Below, one piece after another: positions 49,741 through 60,936 of a DNA stretch of 64,000 nt; the first letter of the stretch is position 1; each line of letters begins with the position of its first letter. The position numbers and the translations under genes were made by a program. Location: positions 92,956-156,955 of the forward strand of contig NW_027526674.1 of NCBI RefSeq assembly GCF_052857255.1, given 5' to 3'. This stretch comes from Amblyomma americanum (Eukaryota; Arthropoda; Arachnida; Ixodida; Ixodidae). The notes below the pieces were generated by a model. The model did no database searches, was not told where the DNA came from, and worked only from the letters and a program-made list of their open reading frames with translations.

Positions 49741-51220
49741 TTTTGAGCCGGAATACAAGTTTTCGCGCAGTTCTGAGAGAAAAAGTTTACACCTTTCTCT
49801 CGTCTACTCTTCGACGACTTGTAAAATCGATGCTCGTGAATCTTGATAGTGTCGATCTAAAACGATGTATCCCGTTGTTTTGAGCCGGAATACAAGTTTT
49901 CGCGCAGTTCTGAGAGAAAAAGTTTACACCTTTCTCTCGTCTACTCTTCGACGACTTGTAAAATCGATGCTCGTGAATCTTGATAGTGTCGATCTAAAAC
50001 GATGTATCCCGTTGTTTTGAGCCGAATACAAGTTTTCGCGCAGTTCTGAGAGAAAAAGTTTTACAGCTTTTTCTTGTCTACTCTTCGACGATTTGTAAAA
50101 TCGATGCTCGTGATCTTGATAGTGTCGATCTAAAACGATGTATCCCGTTGTTTTGAGCCGGAATACAAGTTTTTCGCGCAGTTCTGAGAGAAAAAGTTTA
50201 CACCTTTCTCTCGTCTGCTCTTCGACGACTTGTAAAATCGATGCTCGTGAATCTTGATAGTGTCGATCTAAAACGATGTATCCCGTTGTTTTGAGCCGGA
50301 ATACAAGTTTCGCGCAGTTCTGAGAGAAAAAGTTTACACCTTTCTCTCGTCTACTCTTCGACGACTTGTAAAATCGATGCTCGTGAATCTTGATAGTTTA
50401 GATCTAAAACGATGTATCCCGTTGTTTTGAGCCGGAATACAAGTTTTCGCGAAGTTCTGAGAGAAAAAGTTTACACCTTTCTAGCGTCTACTCTTCGACG
50501 ACTTGTAAAATCGATGCTCGCGAATTTTACTTGTCTTGATCTAAAACGATGTATCCCGTTGTTTTGAGCCGGAATTACAAGTTTTCGCGCAGTTCTGAGA
50601 GAAAAAGTTTACACCTTTCTCTCGTCTACTCTTCGACGACTTGTAAAATCGATGCTCGTGAATCTTGATAGTGTCGATCTAAAACGATGTATCCCGTTGT
50701 TTTGAGCCGGAATACAAGTTTTCGCGCAGTTCTGAGAGAAAAGTTTACAGCTTTTTCTTGTCTACTCTTCGACGATTTGTAAAATCGATGCTCGTGAATC
50801 TTGATAGTGTCGATCTAAAACGATGTATCCCGTTGTTTTGAGCCGGAATACAAGTTTTTCGCGCAGTTCTGAGAGAAAAAGTTTACACCTTTCTCTCGTC
50901 TGCTCTTCGACGACTTGTAAAATCGATGCTCGTGAATCTTGATAGTGTCGATCTAAAACGATGTATCCCGTTGTTTTGAGCCGGAATACAAGTTTTCGCG
51001 CAGTTCTGAGAGAAAAGTTTACACCTTTCTCTCGTCTACTCTTCGACGACTTGTAAAATCGATGCTCGTGAATCTTGATAGTGTCGATCTAAAACGATGT
51101 ATCCCGTTGTTTTGAGCCGGAATACAAGTTTTCGCGCAGTTCTGAGAGAAAAAGTTTACACCTTTCTCTCGTCTACTCTTCGACGACTTGTAAAATCGAT
51201 GCTCGTGAATCTGATAGTTT
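49741..51220. repeat. Locally homogenised run of GATAGTGTCG monomers
   Basis: About 11 monomers, most carrying the otherwise sparse GATAGTGTCG variant (near 49,844, 49,983, 50,118, 50,256, 50,661, 50,806, 50,940 and 51,076). The rare GTCTGCTCTTCG occurs at 50,216 and 50,901, an offset of exactly five monomers (685 bp), so a pentamer has been duplicated here. The TTTCGCGAAG and TTTACTTGTC pair at 50,440-50,530 interrupts the run. Several monomers gain or lose one base in short homopolymers. Confidence 0.78.
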
Positions 51221-53623
51221 CGATCTAAAACGATGTATTGCGTTGTTTTGAGCCGGAATACAAGTTTTCCCGCAGTTCTGAGAGAAAAATTACACCTTTC
51301 TCTCGTCTACTCTGCGACGACCTGTAAAATCGATGCTCGTGAATCTTGCTAGTTTCGATCTATAACGATATATCCCGTTGTTTTGAGCCGGAATACACGT
51401 TTTCGCGCAGTTCTGAGAGAAAAAGTTTACACCTTTCTCTCGTCTACTCTTCGACGACTTGTAAAATCGATGCTCGTGAATCTTGATAGTTTCGTTCTAA
51501 AACAATGTATCCCGTTGTTTTGAGACGGAATACGAGTTTTCGCGCAGTTCTGAGAGAAAACGTTTACCCCTTTCTCTCGTCTACTCTTCGACGACTTGTA
51601 AAATCAATGCTCGTTAATCGTGCTAGTTTCGATCTAAAACGATGCATCCCGTTGTTTTGAGCCGGAATACAAGTTTTCGCGCAGTTTTGAGAGAAAAAGT
51701 TTACACCTTTCTATCGTCTACTCTTCGACGACTTGTAAAATCGATGCTCGTGAATCTTGATAGTTTAGATCTAAAACGATGTATCCGTTGTTTTGAGCCG
51801 GAATACAAGTTTTCGCGAAGTCTGAGAGAAAAAGTTTACACCTTTCTAGCGTCTACTCTTCGACGACTTGTAAAATCGATGCTCGCGAATTTTACTTGTC
51901 TTGATCTAAAACGATGTATCCCATTGTTTTGAGCCGCAATACAATTTTCGCGCAGTTCTGAGAGAAAAAGTTTACACCTTTCTCTCGTCTACTCTTCGAC
52001 GACTTGTAAAAATTGATGCTGGCGAATTTTGCTACTTTCGATCTAAAACGATGTATCCCGTTGTTTTGAGCCGGAATACAAGTTTTCGCGAAGTTCTGAG
52101 AGAAAACGTTTACACCTTTCTCTCGTCTACTCTTCGACGACTTGTTAAATCGATGCTGGTGAATTTTGCTACTTTCGATCTAAAACGATGTATCCCGTTG
52201 TTTTGAGCCGGAATACAAGTTTTCGCGCAGTTCTGAGAGAAAAAGTTTACACCTTTTTCTCGTCTACTCTTCGACGACTTGTAGAATCGATGCTCGTGAA
52301 TCTTGATAGTATCGCTCTAAAACGATGTATCCTGTTGTTTTGAGCCGAAATACAAGTTTTCGCGCAGTTCTGAGAGAAAAAGTTTACACCTTTCCCTCGT
52401 CTACTCTTCGACGACTTGTAAAATTTATGCTCGTGAATCTTGATAGTTTCGATCTAAAACGATGTATCCCGTTGTTTTGAGCCGGAATACAAGTTTTCGC
52501 GCAGTTCTGAGAGAAAAAGTTTACACCTTTCTCTCGTCTACTCTTCGACGACTTGTAAAATTGATGCTCGTGAATTTTGCTAGTTTCGATCTAAAACGAT
52601 GTATCCCGTTGTTTTGAGCTGGAATACAAGTTTTCGCGCAGTTCTGAGAGAAAAAGTTTACACCTTTCTCTCGTCTACTCTGCGACGACTTGTAAATCGA
52701 TGCTCGTGAATCTTGCTAGTTTCGATCTAAAACAATGTATCCCGTTGTTTTGAGCCGGATACAAGTTTTCGCGCAGTTCTGAGAGAAAACGTTTACACCT
52801 TTCTCTCGTCTACTCTTCGACGACTTGTAAAATCGATGCTCGTGAATCTTGAAAGTTTCGCTCTAAAACAATGTAAACCGTTATTTTGAGCCGGAATACG
52901 AGTTTTCGCGCAGTTTTGAGAGAAAAAGTTTACACCTTTCTCTCGTCTACTCTTCGACGACTTGTAAAATCGATGCTCGTTAATCGTGCTAGTTTCGATG
53001 TAAAACGATGTATCCCGTTGATTTGAGCCGGAATACAAGTTTTCGCGCAGTTCTGAGACAAAAAGTTTACAGCTTTTTCTCGTCTACTCTTCGACGATTT
53101 GTGAAATCGATGTTCGTGAATCTTGCTAGTTTTGATCTAAAACGATGTATCCCGTTGTTTTGAGCTGGAATACAAGTTTTCGCGCAGTTCTGAGAGAAAA
53201 AGTTTACACCTTTCTCTCGTCTACTCTTCGACGACTTGTTAAATCGATGCTCGTGAATTTTGCTACTTTTGATCTAAAACGATGTATCCCGTTGTTTTGA
53301 GCCGGAATACAATTTTTCGCGCAGTTCTGAGAGAAAAAGTTTACACCTTTCTCTCCTCTACTCTTCGACGTCTTGTAAAATCGATGCTCGTGAATTTTAA
53401 TAGTTTCAATCTAAAACGATGTATTCCGTTTGTTTGAGCCGGAATACAAGTTTTCGCGCAGTTCTGAGAGAAAAATTTACACCTTTCTCTCGTCTACTCT
53501 GCGACGACTTGTAAAATCGATGCTCGTGAATCTTGCTGTTTCGATCTAAAACGATGTATCCCGTTGTTTTGAGCCGGAATACAAGTTTTCGCGCAGTTCT
53601 GAGAGAAAAAGTTTACCCCTTTT

Positions 53624-53760
53624 TCTCGTCTACTCTTCGACGACTTGTAAAATCGATGCTCGTGAATCTTGATAGTTTCGATCTAAAACGATGTATCCCG
53701 TTGTTTTGAGCCGGAATACAAGTTTTCGCGCAGTTCTGAGAGAAAAAGTTTACACCTTTC
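53624..53760. repeat. Representative monomer close to consensus
   Basis: This copy matches my hand-read consensus except for the common GATAG/GCTAG alternative. Counting from TCTCGTC as base 1, landmarks are: TCGTC at 3-7 facing GACGA at 16-20; a ClaI-type ATCGAT near 29-34; TAAAACGATG at 61-70; GTTGTTTTGAGCC at about 77-89, which carries the TGA that closes most plus-strand reading frames; TTTCGCGC at 101-108; and the purine run GAGAGAAAAAG at 115-125. The consensus has 30 C and 27 G in 137 bases and 11 CpG. Variable positions used as markers elsewhere include 45-50, 71-76, 86-96, 101-108, 120-133 and 13-15. Orientation and phase of the unit are arbitrary. Confidence 0.93.
53724..53731 (+). 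other. TTTCGCGC octamer, one per typical monomer (representative)
   Basis: TTTCGCGC matches the published E2F/DP consensus TTTSSCGC exactly and is present in most monomers, so several hundred copies lie in the window. A recurrent variant monomer has TTTCCCGC, which also fits that consensus, while others (TTTTGCGC, TTTCGAGC, TTTCGTGC, TTTCTCGC) do not. The match is seen directly. Binding is speculative, because an 8-mer fixed in a satellite is amplified whatever its function. Confidence 0.4.
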
Positions 53761-53764
53761 TCTC
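53738..53764. other. Inverted repeat at the monomer boundary (representative)
   Basis: GAGAGAAA at 53738-53745 and TTTCTCTC at 53757-53764 are exact reverse complements separated by 11 bases. The element spans the join between one monomer and the next and occurs in most monomers. It also gives one GAGAG pentamer on each strand, the core bound by GAGA factor in Drosophila. Whether such a protein exists here or binds is unknown. The dyad is seen directly; any cruciform or protein-binding role is inference. Confidence 0.75.
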
Positions 53765-56689
53765 GTCTACTCTGCGACGACTTGTAAAATCGATGCTCGT
53801 GAATCTTGCTAGTTTCGATCTAAAACCAATGTATCCCCGTTGTTTTGAGCCGGAATACAAGTTTTCGCGCAGTTCTGAGAGAAAAAGTTTACCCCTTTTT
53901 CTCGTCTACTCTTCGACGACTTGTAAAATCGATGCTCGTTAATCGTGCTAGTTTTCGATCTAAAACGATGCATCCCGTTGTTTTGAGCCGGAATACAAGT
54001 TTTCGCGCAGTTCTGAGAGAAAAAGTTTACACCTTTTTCTCGTCTACTCTTCGACGACTTGTAGAATCGATGCTCGTGAATCTTGATAGTATCGCTCTAA
54101 AACGATGTATCCTGTTGTTTTGAGCCGAAATACAAGTTTTCGCGCAGTTCTGAGAGAAAAAGTTTACACCTTTCTCTCGTCTACTCTTCGACGACTTGTA
54201 AAATTGATGCTCGTGAATTTTGCTAGTTTCGATCTAAAACGATGTATCCCGTTGTTTTGAGCTGGAATACAAGTTTTCGCGCAGTTCTGAGACAAAAAAT
54301 TTTACACCATTCCCTCGTCTACTCTTCGACGAATTGTAAAATCTATGCTCGTGAATCTTGATAGTTTCGATCTAAAACGATGTATCCCGTTGTTTTGAGC
54401 CGGAATACAAGTTTTCGCGCAGTTCTGAGAGAATAAGTTTACACCTTTCTCTCGTCTACTCTTCGACGACTTGTAAAATTGATGCTCGTGAATTTTGCTA
54501 GTTTCGATCTAAAACGATGTATCCCGTTGTTTTGAGCTGGAATACAAGTTTTCGCGCAGTTCTGAGACAAAAAGTTTACACCATTCTCTCGTCCACTCTT
54601 CGACGACTTGTAAAATCTATGCTCGTGAATCTTGATAGTTTCGATCTAAAACGATGTATCCCGTTGTTTTGAGCCGGAATACAAGTTTTCGCGCAGTTCT
54701 GAGAGAAAAAGTTTACACCTTTCTCTCGTCTACTCTGCGACGACTTGTAAAATCGATGCTCGTGAAGCTTGCTAGTTTCGATCTAAAACAATGTATCCCG
54801 TTGTTTGAGCCGGAATACAAGTTTTCGCGCAGTTCTGAGAGAAAAAGTTTACACCTTTCTCTCGTCTACTCTTCGACGACTTGTAAAATCGATGCTCGTT
54901 AATCGTGCTAGTTTCGATGTAAAACGATGTATCCGTTGATTTGAGCCGGAATACAAGTTTTCGCGCAGTTCTGAGACAAAAAGTTTACAGCTTTTTCTCG
55001 TCTACTCTTCGACGATTTGTGAAATCGATGTTCGTGAATCTTGCTAGTTTTGATCTAAACGATGTATCCCGTTGTTTTGAGCTGGAATACAAGTTTTCGC
55101 GCTGTTCTGAGAGAAAAAGTTTCACCTTTCTCTCGTCTACTCTTCGACGACTTGTTAAATCGATGCTCGTGAATTTTGCTACTTTTGATCTAAAACGATG
55201 TATCCCGTTGTTTTGAGCCGGAATACAATTTTCGCGCAGTTCTGAGAGAAAAAGTTTACACCTTTCTCTCCTCTACTCTTCGACGTCTTGTAAAATCGAT
55301 GCTCGTGAATTTTAATAGTTTCGATCTAAAACGATGTATTCCGTTGTTTTGAGCCGGAATACAAGTTTTCGCGCAGTTCTGAGAGAAAAATTTACACCTT
55401 TCTCTCGTCTACTCTGCGACGACTTGTAAAATCGAAGCTCCTGAATCTTGCTAGTTTCGATCTAAAACAATGTATCCCGTTGTTTTGAGCCGGAATACAA
55501 AGGTTTTCGCGCAGTTCTGAGAGAAAAGTTTACCCCTTTTTCTCGTCTACTCTTCGACGACTTGTAAAATCGATGCTCGTTAATCGTGCTAGTTTCGATC
55601 TAAAACGATGCATCCCGTTGTTTTGAGCCGGAATACAAGTTTTCGCGCAGTTCTGAGAGAAAAAGTTTACACCTTTTTCTCGTCTACTCTTCGACGACTT
55701 GTAGAATCGATGCTCGTGAATCTTGATAGTATCGCTCTAAACGATGTATTCTGTTGTTTTGAGCCGAAATACAAGTTTTCGCGCAGTTCTGAGAGAAAAA
55801 GTTTACACCTTTCCCTCGTCTACTCTTCGACGACTTGTAAAATCTATGCTCGTGAATCTTGATAGTTTCGATCTAAAACGATGTATCCCGTTGTTTTGAG
55901 CCGGAATACAAGTTTTCGCGCAGTTCTGAGAGAAAAGTTTACACCTTCTCTCGTCTACTCTTCGACGACTTGTAAAATTGATGCTCGTGAATTTTGCTAG
56001 TTTCGATCTAAAACGATGTATCCCGTTGTTTTGAGCTGGAATACAAGTTTTCGCGCAGTTCTGAGACAAAAAGTTTACACCATTCCCTCGTCTACTCTTC
56101 GACGACTTGTAACATCTATGCTCGTGAATCTTGATAGTTTCGATCTAAAACGATGTATCCCGTTGTTTTGAGCCGGAATACAAGTTTTCGCGCAGTTCTG
56201 AGAGAAAAAGTTTACACCTTTCTCTCGTCTTCTCTTCGACGACTTGTAAAATTTGATGCTCGTGAATTTTGCTAGTTTCGATCTAAAACGATGTATCCCG
56301 TTGTTTTGAGCTGGAATACAAGTTTTCGCGCAGTTCTGAGACAAAAAGTTTACACCATTCTCTCGTCCACTCTTCGACGACTTGTAAAATCTATGCTCGT
56401 GAATCTTGATAGTTTCGATCTAAAGCGATGTATCCCGTTGTTTTGAGCCGGAATACAAGTTTTCGCGCAGTTCTGAGAGAAAAAGTTTACACCTTTCTCT
56501 CGTCTACTCTGCGACGACTTGTAAAATCGATGCTCGTGAATCTTGCTAGTTTCGATCTAAAACAATGTATCCCGTTGTTTTGAGCCGGAATACAAGATTT
56601 CGCACAGTTCTGAGAGAAAAAGTGTACACCTTTCTCTCGTCTACTCTTCGACGACTTGTAAATTCGATGCTCGTGAATCTTGATAGTTT

Positions 56690-59340
56690 CGCTCTAAAAC
56701 AATGTAAACCGTTATTTTGAGCCGGAATACGAGTTTTCGCGCAGTTTGAGAGAAAAAGTTTACACCTTTCTCTCGTCTACTCTTCGACGACTTGTAAAAT
56801 CGATGCTCGTTAATCGTGCTAGTTTCGATGTAAAACGATGTATCCCGTTGATTTGAGCCGGAATACAAGTTTTCGCGCAGTTCTGAGACAAAAAGGTTTA
56901 CAGCTTTTTCTCGTCTACTCTTCGACGATTTGTGAAATCGATGTTCGTGAATCTTGCTAGTTTTGATCTAAAACGATGTATCCCGTTGTTTTGAGCTGGA
57001 ATACAAGTTTTCGCGCAGTTCTGAGAGAAAAAGTTTTACACCTTTCTCTCGTCTACTCTTCGACGACTTGTTAAATCGATGCTCGTGAATTTTGCTACTT
57101 TTGATCTAAAACGATGTATCCCGTTGTTTTGAGCCGGAATACAATTTTTCGCGCAGTTCTTGAGAGAAAAAGTTTACACCTTTCTCTCCTCTACTCTTCG
57201 ACGTCTTGTAAAATCGATGCTCGTGAATTTTAATAGTTTCGATCTAAAACGATGTATTCCGTTGTTTTGAGCCGGAATACAAGTTTTCGCGCAGTTCTGA
57301 GAGAAAAATTTACACCTTTCTCTCGTCTACTCTGCGACGACTTGTAAAATCGATGCTCGTGAATCTTGCTAGTTTCGATCTAAAACGATGTATCCCGTTG
57401 TTTTGAGCCGGAATACAAGTTTTCGCGCAGTTCTGAGAGAAAAAGTTTACCCCTTTTTCTCGTCTACTCTTCGACGACTTGTAAAATCGATGCTCGTGAA
57501 TCTTGATAGTTTCGATCTAAAACGATGTATCCCGTTGTTTTGAGCCGGAATACAAGTTTTCGCGCAGTTCTGAGAGAAAAAGTTTACACCTTTCTCTCGT
57601 CTACTCTGCGACGACTTGTAAAATCGATGCTCGTGAATCTTGCTAGTTTCGATCTAAAACAATGTATCCCGTTGTTTTGAGCCGGAATACAAGTTTTCGC
57701 GCAGTTCTGAGAGAAAAAGTTTACCCCTTTTTCTCGTCTACTCTTCGACGACTTGTAAAATCGATGCTCGTTAATCGTGCTAGTTTCGATCTAAAACGAT
57801 GCATCCCGTTGTTTTGAGCCGGAATACAAGTTTTCGCGCAGTTCTGAGAGAAAAAGTTTACACCTTTTTCTCGTCTACTCTTCGACGACTTGTAGAATCG
57901 ATGCTCGTGAATCTTGATAGTATCGCTCTAAAACGATGTATCCTGTTGTTTTGAGCCGAAATACAAGTTTTCGCGCAGTTCTGAGAGAAAAAGTTTACAC
58001 CTTTCCCTCGTCTACTCTTCGACGACTTGTAAAATCTATGCTCGTGAATCTTGATAGTTTCGATCTAAAACGATGTATCGCGTTGTTTTGAGCCGGAATA
58101 CAAGTTTTCGCGCAGTTCTGAGAGAAAAAGTTTACACCTTTCTCTCGTCTACTCTTCGACGACTTGTAAAATTGATGCTCGTGAATTTTGCTAGTTTCGA
58201 TCTAAAACGATGTATCCCGTTGTTTTGAGCTGGAATACAAGTTTTCGCGCAGTTCTGAGACAAAAAGTTTACACCATTCCCTCGTCTACTCTTCGACGAC
58301 TTGTAAAATCTATGCTCGTGAATCTTGATAGTTTCGATCTAAAACGATGTATCCCGTTGTTTTGAGCCGGAATACAAGTTTTCGCGCAGTTCTGAGAGAA
58401 TAAGTTTACACCTTTCTCTCGTCTACTCTTCGACGACTTGTAAAATTGATGCTCGTGAATTTTGCTAGTTTCGATCTAAAACGATGTATCCCGTTGTTTT
58501 GAGCTGGAATACAAGTTTTCGCGCAGTTCTGAGACAAAAAGTTTACACCATTCTCTCGTCCACTCTTCGACGACTTGTAAAATCTATGCTCGTGAATCTT
58601 GATAGTTTCGATCTAAAACGATGTATCCCGTTGTTGTGAGCCGGAATACAAGTTTTCGCGCAGTTCTGAGAGAAAAAGTTTACACCTTTCTCTCGTCTAC
58701 TCTGCGACGACTTGTAAAATCGATGCTCGTGAAGCTTGCTAGTTTCGATCTAAAACAATGTATCCCGTTGTTTTGAGCCGGAATACAAGTTTTCGCGCAG
58801 TTCTGAGAGAAAAAGTTTACACCTTTCTCTCGTCTACTCTTCGACGACTTGTAAAATCGATGCTCGTTAATCGTGCTAGTTTCGATGTAAAACGATGTAT
58901 CCCGTTGATTTGAGCCGGAATACAAGTTTTCGCGCAGTTCTGAGACAAAAAGTTTACAGCTTTTTCTCGTCTACTCTTCGACGATTTGTGAAATCGATGT
59001 TCGTGAATCTTGCTAGTTTTGATCTAAAACGATGTATCCCGTTGTTTTGAGCTGGAATACAAGTTTTCGCGCTGTTCTGAGAGAAAAAGTTTACACCTTT
59101 CTCTCGTCTACTCTTCGACGACTTGTTAAATCGATGCTCGTGAATTTTGCTACTTTTGATCTAAAACGATGTATCCCGTTGTTTTGAGCCGGAATACAAT
59201 TTTTCGCGCAGTTCTGAGAGAAAAAGTTTACACCTTTCTCTCCTCTACTCTTCGACGTCTTGTAAAATCGATGCTCGTGAATTTTAATAGTTTCGATCTA
59301 AAACGATGTATTCCGTTGTTTTGAGCCGGAATACAAGTTT
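56690..59340. repeat. 4,247 bp spaced block (31 monomers), copy 1
   Basis: Aligns with about 60,937-63,585 at an offset of 4,245-4,247. Shared rare variants include TATCGCGTTG (about 58,077 and 62,322), GAAGCTTGCTAG (about 58,731 and 62,976), GAGAATAAGTTT (about 58,396 and 62,641) and GCGCTGTTCTGAG (about 59,071 and 63,315). Near 59,345 the sequence jumps back. What follows (GAGAAAAAGTGTACACC, GTAAATTCG) matches 56,600-57,300 at an offset of 2,741, which marks another exchange point. Confidence 0.82.
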
Positions 59341-60936
59341 TCGTGCAGTTCTGAGAGAAAAAGTGTACACCTTTCTCTCGTCTACTCTTCGACGACTTGT
59401 AAATTCGATGCTCGTGAATCTTGATAGTTTCGCTCTAAAACAATGTAAACCGTTATTTTGAGCCGGAATACGAGTTTTCGCGCAGTTTTGAGAGAAAAAG
59501 TTTACACCTTTCTCTCGTCTACTCTTCGACGACTTGTAAAATCGATGCTCGTTAATCGTGCTAGTTTCGATGTAAAACGATGTATCCCGTTGATTTGAGC
59601 CGGAATACAAGTTTTCGCGCAGTTCTGAGACAAAAAGTTTACAGCTTTTTCTCGTCTACTCTTCGACGATTTGTGAAATCGATGTTCGTGAATCTTGCTA
59701 GTTTTGATCTAAAACGATGTATCCCGTTGTTTTGAGCTGGAATACAAGTTTTCGCGCAGTTCTGAGAGAAAAAGTTTACACCTTTCTCTCGTCTACTCTT
59801 CGACGACTTGTTAAATCGATGCTCGTGAATTTTGCTACTTTTGATCTAAAACGATGTATCCCGTTGTTTTGAGCCGGAATACAATTTTTCGCGCAGTTCT
59901 GAGAGAAAAAGTTTACACCTTTCTCTCCTCTACTCTTCGACGTCTTGTAAAATCGATGCTCGTGAATTTTAATAGTTTCGATCTAAAACGATGTATTCCG
60001 TTGTTTTGAGCCGGAATACAAGTTTTCGCGCAGTTCTGAGAGAAAAATTTACACCTTTCTCTCGTCTACTCTGCGACGACTTGTAAAATCGATGCTCGTG
60101 AATCTTGCTAATTTCGATCTAAAACGATGTATCCCGTTGTTTTGAGCCGGAATACAAGTTTTCGCGCAGTTCTGAGAGAAAAAGTTTACACCTTTCTCTC
60201 GTCTACTCTTCGACGACTTGTAAAATTGATGCTCGTGAATTTTGCTAGTTTCGATCTAAAACGATGTATCCCGTTGTTTTGAGCTGGAATACAAGTTTTC
60301 GCGCAGTTCTGAGACAAAAAGTTTACACCATTCCCTCGTCTACTCTTCGACGACTTGTAACATCTATGCTCGTGAATCTTGATAGTTTCGATCTAAAACG
60401 ATGTATCCCGTTGTTTTGAGCCGGAATACAAGTTTTCGCGCAGTTCTGAGAGAAAAAGTTTACACCTTTCTCTCGTCTTCTCTTCGACGACTTGTAAAAT
60501 TGATGCTCGTGAATTTTGCTAGTTTCGATCTAAAACGATGTATCCCGTTGTTTTGAGCTGGAATACAAGTTTTCGCGCAGTTCTGAGACAAAAAGTTTAC
60601 ACCATTCTCTCGTCTACTCTTCGACGACTTGTAAAATCTATGCTCGTGAATCTTGATAGTTTCGATCTAAAACGATGTATCCCGTTGTTTTGAGCCGGAA
60701 TACAAGTTTTCGCGCAGTTCTGAGAGAATAAGTTTACACCTTTCTCTCGTCTACTCTTCGACGACTTGTAAAATCGATGCTCGTGAATCTTGCTAGTTTC
60801 GATCTAAAACAATGTATCCCGTTGTTTTGAGCCGGAATACAAGTTTTCGCGCAGTTCTGAGAGAAAACGTTTACACCTTTCTCTCGTCTACTCTTCGACG
60901 ACTTGTAAAATCGATGCTCGTGAATCTTGAAAGTTT

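Larger units (their letters stand above)
44141..52740. repeat. Domain C, super-repeat copy S3
   Basis: About 8.6 kb. It opens with a chimeric monomer joining the TGTAAACCGTTATTTTG type to the GAGAAACATTT type. It continues as the fourth 17-monomer block (44,208 to about 46,350), then monomers like 29,700-30,940 (to about 47,620), like 32,200 and 39,260 onward (to about 49,150), and like 33,550-34,200 (to about 49,740). A run of nearly uniform GATAGTGTCG monomers follows (49,740-51,220), then monomers like 34,270-35,900 at the end. One-base indels are frequent throughout. Confidence 0.75.

Noticed and set aside
53648..53695. Internal subrepeat TAAAATCGATG and TAAAACGATG 36 bases apart within the monomer
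   Set aside because: Ten of eleven bases match, but flanking bases do not continue the similarity. It is too short to claim that the monomer was built from smaller units.
53690..53715. Possible CENP-B box around CCCGTTGTTTTGAG
   Set aside because: CCCG is present, but the complementary-strand pattern needs a T three bases on and CGAA further along, and neither is there in the consensus. A single GTTTCGAGCC variant near 2,272 still fails the T position.
53624..53760. Forkhead-type site in AGTTTACAC
   Set aside because: The forkhead core needs T before the purine (TRTTTAC), and the satellite has A at that place. The resemblance is only partial.
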